Assembly (NCBI GenBank): GCA_036365145.1 | Contig: JAEOAD010000029.1 | Span: 18,978,001 to 19,042,000 of the forward strand | From: Orientallactaga sibirica | Taxonomy: Eukaryota; Chordata; Mammalia; Rodentia; Dipodidae | Length of the DNA: 64,000 nt | Direction: 5' to 3' | Shown: positions 42,636 through 55,029 of the stretch, piece by piece | How positions within the stretch are numbered: position 1 is the stretch's first letter | Layout of the letters: every line of letters begins with the position of its first letter | The notes under the pieces: model-generated | The model's input: only the letters and a program-made list of their open reading frames with translations | Databases searched by the model: none | What the model was told of the DNA's origin: nothing | Program-made: the position numbers and the translations under genes

Positions 42636-44230
42636 CTTGCATTCCATATTGTGGCATAAATAGAATGACTATCATCAAAAATATCAAATGACAACAAATT
42701 CTGTTAAGAGTGTGGGGAAAGGGAAACCCCGATTCACTGCTGGTGGGAGTATAAACTTGTATATTTTTTGTGAAAATCAGTTTTTTCTTCAAAAATCTAA
42801 AAGTAGGTCTACCATTTGACACAGCCATACCACTCCTGATTATCTGTCCTAATGACTATGGAGATGCTTTCTCAGCCATGTTTATTGCTGATCTATTCAA
42901 AATAGCTAGAAAATGGAACTATTCCATATGCCAATCAATTGATAAACATATAGAAACATACACACATTGAAATTCTGCTCTGAAGTAAGAGAATATTAAA
43001 TTAAGAATTTTACAGGAAAATGGAAGGACCTTAGAAAATTATATTAAATGGGATTACCCAGGATCAGAAGGCTAGGGATGAAGCCCCTCCCATAGCATCA
43101 CAGACTGTGGTCACAGGTCATCAGGAAATCAAGTTGTAACTGAAATGAAAGCAAGCTACCTGCCAGATAGCTATCACAGTTCTGGAAAACACTATATGAG
43201 CGGCTGGGGGATAATGGTCAACCGCCGTGTGTACAAGCAGTGGATCCTGCAACATACAAAACCACCCAGCCAGGCAAGATGTACAAGGTACAATAGTGGC
43301 TCACAGACTGTGGGGGTAATCAACTCCTCTTCAATGGGAAATGACAGCTGCTCAGTGGGCGGGGCTTCATCCCTAGTACTTAGAACCAATTGACAAGATG
43401 TTGCAGTTAACATCTCGGTTGCTGGAACAAAGCACTTGACCAAGCAGTTTTTGGCTTACTGATGCAAGGAGAAGTCACATGATGTTAGGGTAAAATGTGG
43501 TACAAGTACAGGTTGGACATAGCCTCTGTCACAGCAAACAATAGCAAGGGTAAGCTGGCTGTGACTCTCATAAGCCCGTCCTCAGTAATATGCCATGTTC
43601 AAGGATGGTCCAATTCCCAAATTACCACCAGCTGGGGGCCAGCATTCTGACCCCATAAGTTTTTGGGGACACCTGATTCAAACTACTATAAAAGTTTATT
43701 GTTTAAAAGGACATAGCCCATAAAGGGAATCCTACACTGTTATTTGGCTAAAAGCAGAGATTCTGACCATAAAAAGTTCTTCTAAATATATGATTTTTCT
43801 TCTTTGATCCAAGCTGCTCTCAGTCATGGTAACAGAATCTGCCTTTCACAGATGGCTGTAAATAGTGAGGCAACGCATGACCCATCCAAACGACAAGAGA
43901 AAGCTGAATGCGTAGCTCAAGACAAGTCATCTCTTTAATCTTCATCTTATCTTTGAGGGACCAGGAAGAATTAGAGAGAAAGATGACTATTAAATATGAC
44001 TGCTGCTCTCACAGGTATTGGGAGTCTTTTCCAGGAAGATGTCAGTAGACACTGAGTAGACTCAGTACACATCAAAGCACAAAATAAGAGACTGTTGAAG
44101 GCTCAACACCAAAATAGGCTTCTAACATGCCTATTTAACATGCCAGGATAACCTGTGAGAATATGACCAAATTGTAAAATGTTTATATATTAAAGTTTCA
44201 AATCAACAAAACAAAACAAAACAAAACAAA
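42636..44230 (+). mobile_element. L1 3' part (ORF2 end + 3' UTR), split by a MaLR LTR
   Basis: 42,636-43,060 is the ORF2 C-terminal coding tail ('gagtgtggggaaagggaaacc', 'tttgacacagccataccactcc', 'ctattcaaaatagctagaaaatgg' are decayed forms of standard L1 text). 43,061-43,398 is 3' UTR, related to 27,560-27,790 of the full-length L1. The LTR at 43,399-43,690 then interrupts, and the 3' UTR resumes to an (acaaa)n tail at 44,203-44,230. The last part resembles the fragment at 50,800-51,440. All ORFs are closed. Confidence 0.75.
43399..43690 (-). mobile_element. MaLR LTR inside the L1
   Basis: tgttgcagttaacatc at the left matches the start of the LTR at 9,242 in this orientation. 'gctggctgtgactctcataagcccg', 'ccaccagctgggggccagcattctg' and 'gggacacctgattcaaacta' are the same landmarks as at 9,242-9,592. 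It is shortened, and a target duplication is not obvious. Confidence 0.75.
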
Positions 44231-44236
44231 AAGATA

Positions 44237-44960
44237 AAGACAGGGCATGAGAAAGATAGCTTAGTTAGTGAAGAACATGCTGTACAAGCATGAAGATCTG
44301 AGTCTGATTCCCAAAACACATTGTAGCAGCTAGCTTCAGGTTAGCTGAGATGAACTTCCAGACCAGGCACAGTTATGGAGGAAGGGATATTATTTATTGA
44401 AGCTTACAGATCCAGGGGAAGTTCCATCATGGTAGGAGAAGCTGCCCTGCCTTCACAGGGCCAAGCAGAGAGAAAAGCCAACCAGGCACACAGCACACAG
44501 AGCAAAACTACAGCCAAAAAAGTCACACAGCACACTTCAGGAACTCCTGCTAGGCACACTGCATATATTTACAATGGAATCTCAAACCCACCACCACACC
44601 TTAAGACCAGCCCCCAGTGACATTGCCTCTAGCAAGGTGATTGCAGATGCAAACTATAATAAAACACTGAATATATGGGGGACATATATTCAAACTACCA
44701 CACACATGTAAAGAAAAACCAATCTGGTGCTGCATATTCGTAATACTAGAGCTGAGAAGGTAGAGCTAAAATAATTTCCTGTGCTTACTGGCCAGCTAGT
44801 CTTGCCTCATTGGTGATCTCCAAGCCAGTGAAAGGCCTAATCTTAATAAACGTCTATAGCACCTGGAAAATGATAACTGATTTTGTCCTCTGGGCTTCAC
44901 ACATGAACCCACATATTCATGTGTATCTAGACACTCATGTGTGTACACGTTAACATTCAC
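44237..44960 (+). mobile_element. B4-type SINE split by a MaLR LTR
   Basis: The tRNA/ID-like half (44,237-44,321: 'agatagcttagttagtgaag', 'ctgagtctgattccc') and the B1-like half (44,703-44,960: 'gtaatactagagctgagaagg', 'actggccagctag', 'caagccagtgaaagg', then CA-rich tail) are in B4 order. Between them lies an LTR flanked by cacat on both sides. Confidence 0.75.
44322..44702 (-). mobile_element. MaLR LTR inside the B4
   Basis: 381 bases bracketed by a perfect 5-bp duplication, cacat (44,317-44,321 and 44,703-44,707). Minus-strand TG...CA ends, with a landmark 'gggggacatatattcaaactacca' near its right end. The 5-bp duplication is what retroviral-type integration leaves, so the boundaries are secure. 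Confidence 0.8.
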
Positions 44961-45707
44961 AAATAAAACTACATTTTATATTGAAATTAGGAGGAAAAAG
45001 TACATGGGTCCATTTACTTCATTGCCCTATCTTGTTTAACAAACTAGGTTATATTATTGCTGGATTGGAATTGCCACGAAGCATAGGAATCACATATAGG
45101 CAAATTATTTACCCCAAAAGAGAGTATAGCACAATCACTTTTGAAAGTCTCTGGAATTAATATCAAGGCCTATAAAGTTAGGATTCACCTTGATTAACAT
45201 TTCCTTTTAATTCCTTGGTGGTAATAATTATTGCAGCTGGGTATGCCCCTCTATGCAAGGGAGAAAAACCATCATGGTGTACTGGGCAGACATGTCTTTG
45301 AATAGAATAAAAAAATGTTCCTTAAGAGCAAAACATGAAACAACAAGCCTTATTTGTGGCTAGATAGAGATCTATTTTCAGAAGTCCCTTTCTTTTTGTG
45401 AATTCTTAGTAGATGAAAAAAAAAATTCCTATTTAGGCTATGTATATTACACTTAGCTTTTTTTAGAAACTTCCAATTAAAATGAGTTATTTATTGGATT
45501 TGATCATTTTATTGTCTTTACAATGTCATATATTAATGATGGCTAAACTGCATGACACCCCACATGGGTTTTTCTCTTATGAGTACATTTTATGCTGACA
45601 TTTTCTGAATAATTTGGCTTTTGGTACCCTTTACCTATAGAATGATTCTTTGTAAAGGACATCTGATCCTACTGCTAGGGATGATTCCTACTCAATGTTA
45701 CTAGTTT
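44961..45707. other. Unassigned sequence
   Basis: AT-rich. No repeat or exon recognised. Confidence 0.5.
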
Positions 45708-45929
45708 AGGGTTGAAGAGATGGCTTAGCAGTTAAAGCGCTTGCATGCAAAGCCTAAGGACACAGGTTTGATTCCCCAGTAGCCACAAAAATCCAGATGC
45801 AGAAAGTGGCACATATGTCTGTAATTCATTTGCAGTGGCTAGAAGCCCTGGTGTGCCCATTCTTTCTCTCTCGCTCTCTATCTGCCTCTCTCTATCAAGT
45901 AAATAAGTAAACAAGATAGTTTTTAAAAA
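45708..45929 (+). mobile_element. tRNA-derived SINE, short subtype
   Basis: agggttgaagagatggcttagc, B box 'ggtttgattcccc', 'aatccagatgcagaaagtgg', 'cattctttctctctcgctc' and an A-rich tail. Confidence 0.93.
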
Positions 45930-46553
45930 TTACCAGTTGGCATTACAGCTTCATTGAGATGAGTCAAAGTTCAGGTGACAGTCTGTTCAGAAAAAAATTC
46001 CAAAGCTTTCCATTCTTATCTCGAGACTTCTCTGGAGGAAAGTCCTGCATGTAATTCCACATGTAGACAACTGGTAATCTTTTCATTGCATATTGCCTGC
46101 TTTCAACTTATATAATTCCTTTATCTCTGCATAAAGACTCCAGTCCAAATATTTCTACCAGCTATAGATGATCATTTTGGAATCTTAAACCTCTAATCAT
46201 GTTACATGATCACCCATGTATATACATCATTATGAATTTAGTTGAAATATTTACATACATCTCATATATAGATATTGAGTATAGTTTTATTTATATATGT
46301 ATATATTTGTTTTGTATGTTTATATTGTAAAGTCCTCTAACCATGCAAGCCTATAGAATGAATAATTCTAAATATAAAATGTGTGGGGGGTTGTTCCTCC
46401 AAAAATATTGATTAATAGACCACACATATAATGTATGCACATTTTCACGAATTACTGCCACTTATCTTGTTTCACTGTAACAGCTATCCTTCTTTATAAT
46501 AACCCTCCAGCTATAAACAGAAAGGTATTCCTTTTATTAAAAATAAAACTGTA
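45930..46553. other. Unassigned sequence
   Basis: AT-rich. No repeat or exon recognised. Confidence 0.5.
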
Positions 46554-46788
46554 GAGCAGAAGAGATGGATTAGTGGCGACAGCGCCTGCCTGCTAAGCCC
46601 AAGAACAACCCGTTCCATTTTCCAGGTCCCATATTTAGGCAGATGCAAATGACGGAAGCATGCAATGCTGCACTTGCCCACAAGAGGGTGTACTTGTCTG
46701 AAGTTCATTCACAGCGGCTGAGAGGCTGCTAGTGTGCCCATTCTCTGTCTGTCTCTCTCTCTGACTCTCTCCAATTAAAAAAGAAAAC
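46554..46788 (+). mobile_element. tRNA-derived SINE, long subtype, diverged
   Basis: 'gagcagaagagatggattag' head, 'agcgcctgcctgctaagcc', then the subtype block in decayed form ('gcatgcaatgctgcacttgcccacaag'), 'cattcacagcggctgagagg' and a (tc)n tail. Confidence 0.9.
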
Positions 46789-47433
46789 AAGACTGCAAAT
46801 AAGCTATTTCTCCCAATATATTCCCCTACATCAGTTTTCTCTCTTGATTGGATAATTCGCCTCAGAAGAAAAACACACTGCAATATTTCTGAGCTTAACA
46901 AACGCATGTATTGAGGACACAGTCTTTAGGCCTTCATCACCTCTACTTCATTTTTGCTTTCTTAACTTACAATATTCCTCTAGAACAATGTGTACTCACT
47001 CCCTCCTAAACCTGCCTCTCATTATCTCTGGAACATCACTAACAGTTTAGCACAATTCCACAAACACTTCCAATGTTATGGTTCTAGCAAATTGTCCATC
47101 TTTCTTTTTACCACAGCCTCCTGCCTTTGGGATCCCACTCTTCTTTACATGCTTTCTTTGTGAAATGCCAGTATACATTTTTGTTTTTATCTCTCATTTG
47201 AAATGACTCTTCCTCTTTTCCACAGTTATTGTTTTCTTTTCTTTTTCTCTCTATTGCCTACAGTTGCGTAATTGGAGCTACAGTTTGCTCTAATGACTAC
47301 TGGTGAGTAATTGGCTTACAATTCACTTAGCTTCCAAGGCTGAAAGACTCAGAGTTGTCTTTGACTTCATTTTTTCTATTATCGCACAGTGGATCTATCA
47401 GTATGTATAGGTAGCTTATCACACACACACACA

Positions 47434-47473
<40 letters not shown>

Positions 47474-47925
47474 TTTCTTGTACTACCTCTATAACATTAT
47501 CTGGGTTCAGGCTGAAGGCATTTACCTGTATACGAAAGGAAGGCTCCTGGCAAGTTTCCCTGCTTCTTCCCTTGCTCTTTCTCCATATATTAATCTCATG
47601 GTAACACAAAAAAGGCAGGCCGAGTTTCAAAGTGTAACAGCTGGTGCCAAAACCTTTAAACGATGAGACTTCAACAAACACTTGTTTAATCAGAAATTTT
47701 GTTTCAAGGTCTTGCAGTCCTCATTTTATGGATGCCTCTGGAGAAATCCAATACTGCATAACATTTGAGAACGACTGCTCCAGAATATTTGAATGCCTCA
47801 CTAATTCTCCTACTGATCAGGTAGCCTATCTTCCTGGTTAAGTCTTTCTTAAACATGTTATTTAAAATTTCATCCATGTTACTTTCATAGCTTTGTTTTC
47901 TTTCATTGCATGATACACTATGTAG
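46789..47925. other. Unassigned sequence, possibly L2-derived in part, with (CA)n
   Basis: A (ca)n microsatellite with one interruption lies at 47,421-47,468. The pyrimidine-rich unique sequence 46,930-47,300 and the stretch 47,470-47,840 may belong to the same ancient L2 whose end is at 47,926-48,105, but I cannot confirm it. Confidence 0.45.
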
Positions 47926-48105
47926 CATTTCATTATATATTTTTTTCTCAGTGTATTTATCTCTTGCCTACATCCACTATATTTTAAGGCATGGATGTTA
48001 TCTCTCAATTTACTGTTCAATTCCTACTATATAGAACATTACCTGACACATAGAATATGCTAAAATAAATATTTGTCGAGAGCTCAATGCATGAATAAAA
48101 TAATT
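47926..48105 (+). mobile_element. L2 3' end
   Basis: 'tatttatctcttgcctacatccactatattttaaggcatggatg', 'caattcctactatatagaac', and the terminal 'gaatatgctaaaataaatatttgtcgagagctcaatgcatgaa' follow the L2 3' end (aatgctcaataaatatttgttgaatgaatg). Confidence 0.7.
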
Positions 48106-48229
48106 GATGTTAGGTGAAATAGTTCCTTTGTCTATGAAACTATAATGGTTTGTCTTCAAACCCTGTTTTGAAAGACTAAAGTTAAATTTTGCACCTAGTT
48201 TTTTATTAAAAAAAAAAAAAAAGATGTAT

Positions 48230-48439
48230 TTGGAACTGGCAAGATGCCTTAGTGGTAAAGGCACTCCTCTGCAAAGCCAAAGGACTCAGGTTCGATTCCC
48301 CAAGACCTATGTAAGGAAGATGCACAAGGTGGCGAATATGTCTGGAGTTAGTTTGCAGTGGCTGGAGGCCCTGGAAAGCCCATTCTCTCTCTTTCTCTCT
48401 CTCCTTCTCAAAATAAATAAATAAAAATGATTTTTTTTT
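48230..48439 (+). mobile_element. tRNA-derived SINE, short subtype
   Basis: 'ggaactggcaagatgccttag' head, B box 'ggttcgattcccc' (intact), 'gatgcacaaggtggcgaat', (ct)n and an A-rich tail. Confidence 0.92.
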
Positions 48440-48454
48440 AAGATGCATTTTCAT

Positions 48455-48596
48455 GGGACGTGATGGTGCAGGCCTTTAATCCCAGCACTTGGGAGGCAGT
48501 GCTAGGAGGATTGATGTGAGTTTGAGGCTACCCTGAAAGTACGTAAGTGAATTCCAGGTCAGCCAGAGCCAGAGTAAGACCCTACCTCGAAAAACC

Positions 48597-48633
<37 letters not shown>

Positions 48634-48636
48634 AAA
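48455..48636 (+). mobile_element. B1 SINE with (TAA)n tail
   Basis: 'gggacgtgatggtgcaggcc', 'cagcacttgggaggcagtg', right arm 'gaattccaggtcagccagag' and a tail that has become (aat)n. 'aagatgcatttt' on both sides is the target duplication. Confidence 0.93.
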
Positions 48637-49832
48637 GATGCATTTTATTAGCCTAAAATGTCTAAGGTATTTCTATAAATATTTATAAACATTTATTATT
48701 TATCCCATATATTATTAGATTTGGAATTTAGGAATTGGATATGTAATGCTGTGTATAGCCAAAATGCTAGGGATTAAGAATCTCTGGTAGATTCTACTAT
48801 TTTTATGAGTTTGGAAATGGATATTAATTTTAGAAGGCTCATTGTTTATAAGGGTACTGCCTAAATATTTGTTTTGCACACAGGAATATTGTGATAGTTA
48901 AGTTCTGTTAACACAATCAGATTTGGAATCAAATAAGAGAAACTTTTCTTGGCCAGAGCTATAGAAGGTATGGTGTTGAACTATACAGAAAGAAATCCCA
49001 AGAGAGCACAGGAGCACATTCCCTTTTACTGGCTGCCTGTGATACTTGCTGGGACATACTTTTTACTTGGCTGCCCTTGCTATTCACTTGTATCATCATT
49101 TCAGCTATCTTTCATGGACATAGGAAATAAATTTAATCAGAATTCCATTGTGGACTGAAAATCAGAGGCTCTCCAGGAATCCTCCAGGCCTTCAGAGCCA
49201 GACTAGGAATGCAGAGGCATCCAGTCTTGGGAATAGCTAACAGGATTCTTGACACCCAAGCATGCAGATAGCCATTCCTGGACTACCCACCTGATATCCT
49301 ATCAGCCAATTCTTTATAATATATATTAATTCTCTCATTCTTGTTCTTCTAGAGAACAAGTATATTATAATTATATGTACATAAAAAGAGATACTACAAT
49401 ATAATTCTAATTACTAATTAATATCTAATTGATATAATATCTAATTAGTAATTGAAAATTTTAATAAGTGATACATTTCATCTTTAAAATTCTTTGTTGG
49501 TGACTGACTAAATGTTTCTCTTTTCAAATATTAGCAGTCTGACATAGTGGTTGTACTTATTATATTTTTGTCTTTAATAGTGGAAAGTGACAGGAAATCA
49601 GTAGAAAGTTCACCTACAAATTTGAGTTGTGATCTTTATCTGAGCTAGTGATATGTGGTATGATCTGTGATGTAAGACATCTCCAAGTTAGTGGTGTAAT
49701 TGTGATGGTGAATGATGGCCCCCGAGTATACTCTGTTGACCAGCTACAATGTTCAGTGGGATGCTTGTATTAAAGGTATTGCTGGCATATAATATTTTCA
49801 ATTTTCAAGTTTATCACAACACAATCCTATTT
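48637..49832. other. Unassigned sequence
   Basis: AT-rich. A palindromic-looking AT stretch at 49,400-49,445 repeats 'taattagtaatt' and 'atctaatt' units. No repeat family or exon recognised. Confidence 0.5.
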
Positions 49833-50065
49833 TCTTTTTTTAATTTTATTTATTTATTAATTTGAGAGACAGAGAGAGAGATACAGAAATAGGCACAGAG
49901 AGAGAGAGAATGGATGCCAGGGCCTCCAGCCACTGCAGACGAACTCCAGATGCATGCACCCCCTTGTGCATCTGGCTTACGTGGGTCCTGGAGAATAGAG
50001 CCTTGAACCGGGGTCCTTAGGCTTCACAGGCAAGTGTTTAACCACTAAGCCATCTCTCCAGCCCC
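49833..50065 (-). mobile_element. tRNA-derived SINE, short subtype
   Basis: Inverted copy ending 'ctaagccatctctccagcccc'. The centre 'ctccagatgcatgcacccccttgtgcatctgg' is near-intact. 'acaatccyattt' on both sides. Confidence 0.95.
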
Positions 50066-50307
50066 ACAATCCCATTTTAATCAAAACAGTATGTGAGAGC
50101 TTCTTCAAAGCTGCTTCACTCTTCCCTGCACACTCAGTTCAATATCAAGATTTCATAAAATAAATTTGTATGTAGGTTACTTCTGTTTTCTACATGATCT
50201 GAATATTTTCCTTTTACCCTGGAAAATATCTGATCTGATCATTGCTTCTTTTGTTAGTATTCCTGTTACTTTTCACCTTACTCTCATATAAATTCACATG
50301 GCTTTTT

Positions 50308-50526
50308 TAAAAGATTTTATTTTTATTTATTTTATTTATTACAATCAGAGATTGGGAAAGAGAAAGAGAGTGAGAATGGGAACACCAGGGCTTCTAGCCA
50401 CTGCAAACAAACTCCAGATGCATGAGCCACCATGTACATCTGGTTTATGAGGGACCTGGAGAATTGAACCTGGGTCCTTAGGCTTCGCAGGCATGTGCCT
50501 TAACCGCTAAGCCATCTCTCCAGCCC
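50308..50526 (-). mobile_element. tRNA-derived SINE, short subtype
   Basis: Inverted copy ending 'ctaagccatctctccagccc'. The B-box complement 'gaattgaacctggg' is intact. tcacatggctttt on both sides is the target duplication. Confidence 0.95.
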
Positions 50527-50779
50527 TCACATGGCTTTTTATCATACCATTTGATTCATGTGGCCTATGTGTAACCTCCCAAAGAATATAATGTTACGAT
50601 CAGGGTTCCGTGTAGATCCCTAAAGCAGAATTTTCAAAAACTCCTTTGTTCTGTTCATAAATGTCTACATGTAATTATTGGGTATGTATTATATGCAGGT
50701 TATATGGAAAGAAGCATTCAGACTTTTAATAAAAAATGTACCACAGTGTCAGGGAATTCATAACTGGTACTGAGAACAA

Positions 50780-51440
50780 AGACAGAAGTGTATGACGTGG
50801 AAGGTCTTTGACACTAGGGGAAGATTCTACTGCTCTTTCACTAAAAGAATTGATGCCCACATGCTCCTCTCACTCTAGACTAGAGACTGTTTTGTATAGA
50901 TGGCAGCCAATACTGGGGAGAACCAAGAGCAATAAAAGTATGACAAGGAAAGAAATACAACTGCTTAGCAAGAAAGGGGTCATCTCTAACACATTTTCCA
51001 GGACCGAGGAGACATTACAGAGGAAGTTGTGGATTAAATATAAATGCTGCTCTCACTACTAGCCCAACCTCCTCCAAGGAAATGGCAGTAGATAGTGAAA
51101 AGATTCAAAACTCATCAAAGCAGGAAATTAGAGGTTGCCTAGAAAATGCTCAACGCCAAAGGAGAGTTATAACATGCCTTACAAGGCTCAGGGACCATTT
51201 TGGAGGAGGGGTTGGAAAGAAGGTAAGAGATACAGGTTAGGAATGTATATTCTGAGGCCCTTGCCCCTCCAACGGAGACTGGGTGATGCATTAATGACCA
51301 CATTGTGGTTACCAATAACCCCACCGAGGAGAGTTCTCATTGGAATGGAGGTGGGAGAGAAGGGATATAAGAATATAACCCAATGGGAATATGACCAACT
51401 TGCAATATATTCATATAAAAGTTCTTAATAATAATAACAA
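50780..51440 (+). mobile_element. 5'-truncated L1, 3' UTR only
   Basis: Related to 43,760-44,200 (shared 'ctgctctcac', 'gcagtagatagtgaaaagattcaaaactcatcaaagca' order). The end has 'caatgggaatatgaccaacttgcaatatattcatataaaagttc', typical of rodent L1 termini, followed by an (ata)n tail. The 84- and 97-codon open frames are within it and are not genes. Confidence 0.75.
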
Positions 51441-51865
51441 CCTTCTACTCTCACTGGTCATTAACTTGTGATTAAATTAACATTTTAGGATATTACATGC
51501 ATTTCCATGCTTAACTTCCTTTAAATCTTCTCTATACCAAGTCATAAAACTTATTCTGAACTGTTAATCTAAGTATCCCATTTTTTAGAAAGAAAATTCT
51601 TTGAAAACATGATGTCCTACAAATCCAAGGAAATTGTTAATCTGATTAAAAAAAAAAAAAAAAAACTTTTTGATACCTATCTTCCCCACCATGACCTACC
51701 TAAACAAGACAAAAACAACAACAAAAAAAAGCCAAAGCAACAAAAATTTCTTTTTCCATCTTCATTTTAAGATTCCAGTGTTACTAAAATTATTTTAGCT
51801 CCAGGACTGTCATTTAGATTATTTAGCTATATGATAATAATTTTATCATCTTCCACGTATGACCT

Positions 51866-51868
<3 letters not shown>
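51441..51868. other. Unassigned sequence
   Basis: It includes A18 at about 51,648-51,665 and CAA-rich text at 51,705-51,745. No body of a repeat is recognised. Confidence 0.5.
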
Positions 51869-51903
<35 letters not shown>

Positions 51904-52045
51904 GTTTTTCGAGGTAGGGTTTCACTTTAGCTCAGGCTGACCTGGAATTCACTATGTAGTCTCAGGGTGGCCTTGAACTCACAGAGATCCTCCTACCTCT
52001 GCCTCCCGAGTGCTGGGATTAAAGGCGTGCGCCACCACGCCCGGC
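51869..52045 (-). mobile_element. B1 SINE, young, inverted
   Basis: A T34 tail complement, 'tttttcgaggtagggtttcac', 'gaattcactatgtagtctcagg', 'gcctcccgagtgctgggatt' and 'gcgccaccacgcccggc'. It retains many CpGs. A second T-run (52,050-52,078) lies directly beyond it. Confidence 0.96.
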
Positions 52046-52049
52046 TATG

Positions 52050-52078
<29 letters not shown>

Positions 52079-52081
<3 letters not shown>

Positions 52082-53479
52082 TTCATTTAAAGGCTTTTTA
52101 CAACACAGTACATGGAGAAGAGCAGGTACTTATTACAAGTTCAATGATTAGTGAATTAATGCAAAATAATGAATATTGTGAATATATATATATATACATA
52201 CACATACTATTCTAGCCGTTATTTCTTCTTCACTTTGATGTGAAGAAAAAAATATGTAGTGAATGATTTCTGATGTAAATTGTAGGCATGAATTCTGCAG
52301 GTCATAGGCAACTTGGACGGGGTAAAATAATCTCTGCCTTCATTTCTTTTACTCTCTCTCTCTCTTTCCTTTCAGTTTTTTGTGTTCTATTTTGCTATCA
52401 TAATCTTAAAAACTAACTAGGAATTAACCCTGACTCTACCTCCATAATAAACATACTGAACATGACCTATTGTTGGTTTGAGGTTTAATAGTTCATTATG
52501 CCCCTTTTTCCCTATTTAAATGAGAGCCACGTACACATTTTATGTAAGACTTATTGGTTGAGAGATTTTTCTTTCTTTGCTCAACAGAGGAAGACAAATG
52601 TATATTATTTTTAAAAGTCTCTTGTAGTTAAATATAACACAATGTACATTATTATTGTAGCATTTAAGTGTCTACTTTTGTATTCAACATGAGCCCATTG
52701 GAATGATAAATTGTCTTGCCTGGATAAATAAGACAATTCTATCTCTATTTAGTTTATTGTTTTAGATATGAGAATAGCCCTTAGATCAGTTCTTATTATG
52801 ATAATGTTTCATGGTGATATTGTGGTTCATGATCTAGCGAGTCACTGTATTTTACAATATGGTCACATAGCTAATTTATGGAAATGGAAAGCAAATTTGA
52901 AATTATTGTAAGTATGCACTGGGGAGAAAGCACACACTTTGCTTGTCACTCTCCCTAATTTTCCCATCATCTTCTCTGAGCTGGCTGCAACTTAATACAG
53001 GCTAAGAGTTTCGTTGAGTTGATGAATTTACATTTTACAATAAAATCTTTTAATTTTTAGAAATTATACTTGTCTCTGTTAGGTACTGCACTTCAGAAAA
53101 TGACACATTTAAATCTTGTCAGAGCAAAGCCAAAATTGCCTGTAAGAAAACTTAAAGTGGCAAAAATTCTCTTTGGAGGAAGTAATGCTGAAACAATATA
53201 GTGGCTAGAATATATACCACACAATTCTATTTTGACATCTCAGCCTCTCTTCTTAATAAACTATCACATGTACTAAAGAGATGCAAGATTTTCTTTCAAT
53301 CCTTAGATTGCTCTAACAATCAACACGTTAGCCATAACTAGGCTCATTTAATTCAACTTATTATGCAATCTGCTTGTCTCACAGGAATGGTAGGAATCTA
53401 ATTAAAGTGACCACAGGGAACTTGTGAATAGGTATCTGCTGCATGGAACAAAACGATATAAAAAAAGTAGCATTTAAGA
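52079..53479. other. Unassigned AT-rich sequence
   Basis: A short (ta)n at about 52,185-52,196. No repeat family, exon or RNA gene recognised. Confidence 0.5.
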
Positions 53480-53630
53480 GCCGGGCCTGGTGGCGCATGC
53501 CTTTAATCCCAGCACTCAGGAGGAAGAGGTAGGAGGATCGCCATGAGTTCAAGGCCACCCTGAGAATACAGAGTGAATTCCAGGTCAGCCTGAGCTAGAG
53601 TGAGACCCTACCTCGAAAAACCAAAAAAAA
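53480..53630 (+). mobile_element. B1 SINE, young
   Basis: gccgggcctggtggcgcatg, 'gatcgccatgagttcaagg', a 'gaattccaggtcagcctgagc' right arm and 'accctacctcgaaaaacc' end. Flanked by 'agtagcattta' and 'attagcattta', an imperfect target duplication. Confidence 0.95.
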
Positions 53631-55029
53631 ATTAGCATTTAGTTAGGCAACAAAAATTATTAGGCATCAGGTTTTTGATGTTGTAATGTTTTTAATTAAC
53701 ATCTCTCCCATTCCTTTCTAAATCATTGAACTTTCACATTATTGTTAAATGTGATTATGTCACTTTTAAGGTAAATTTATCAACTTATTAAACACTCTGA
53801 AATCAGCCTCACTATACAACAGGTATAAACCATGATTTAAATCATTCTTATAACGGAATTTTAGAACTCTGATATTAAAACAAAAAATAATTCCCAACTT
53901 CCATAGATGTTTGATTTGAAATCAAATTGCAACCAAATTAATACTATTTATTTTGATTTATGAGCAACAAGCTAATTTTGACTTGAAGCTGAATGGGGAA
54001 TTATACTAAGACCAAAAGTACTGCTAACTTCTTCATCCATCAGAAGGCAGAAGACTGGAGGAGCCCCTGAGCATAAATACTTGCAATATCTATGGAGTTT
54101 GCCACTTCTTTCTCCCTGAACCTTACAACCTTTAGAACATTGTACACATCCCTGAATGTGATGTTCCTTTGTCTTTGAAAATAGCTTCATCTCAGCATAG
54201 CACAGGGAGATGCTTTTTTCTCTTTTACATCAGTTCTCTTCACAATGTTGCTCCACATTCCTTATTTCACCTAGCTAACACCTAGTTATGTTCAAATTTT
54301 TCCCAAGGTGATACCGTTGTAGAATTGTCTTCTGATCATCTACTATATGTTTGACAGCAGTGATACTCAGGAGAAGGATAGATAAAGGTGTTGGTAGCTA
54401 TACTGGACAAGTGGTATGCTGTGGAATTTAAAAATCTAGAATAAAATGCCACATCTGACTGACTCTCCCATGTCTGTGTATGTTTCCCATGCATCATCTC
54501 TGCTACATTCAGAGAAAGCGGTTCCTCTCTGCAGGCATCTAAGAAGTTGCTCCTCTGTTGATTGCTGGAACTTCTACTTCTTTCTGCCTTCCACTTGTGT
54601 TTACATAGCCACTTCTGCCTCCAGGCCAGCGCCATGTATGCATCAGGGCTGAATCCTATTTTTGTTTATTCATATATGAAAGCCTGATGTTCTTCAAATT
54701 TCCAGTAAGTACTGGGCAAAACTTGAAAGAATAAGTCATGCAAGCAAACTAAGTTAAACCACTAGCATTGCTCATTTTAACAGACAACAAACCATCCATA
54801 CTCTCTTTTTATCCTTCAGTGGTAAAGAGAAATGGGAAAAGAAACAAAGCAGAAAGGTGAGAATAGAGATACAGTAATAACCTACTGAAAAGTATTCTGT
54901 CCAAGGAATCAATTTCAAACAACTTATTCACCATCTACTAAATTAAGAGCCAATTACATGTAATAGTTTCAGCAAAAATATTTCAGAAAATGTTTTACAT
55001 TAATAAAATAATACATTTTTGAGCTATTG
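53631..55029. other. Unassigned sequence
   Basis: Open frames at 53,972-54,190 (-) and 54,336-54,652 (both strands) overlap each other and carry no family signature. No repeat recognised. Confidence 0.5.

Noticed and set aside
49320..49460. AT-rich palindrome-like sequence (taattagtaatt, atctaatt units), considered as an origin or inverted-repeat element
   Set aside because: Simple AT-rich low-complexity sequence can produce this; no flanking duplication or second structure supports an element.
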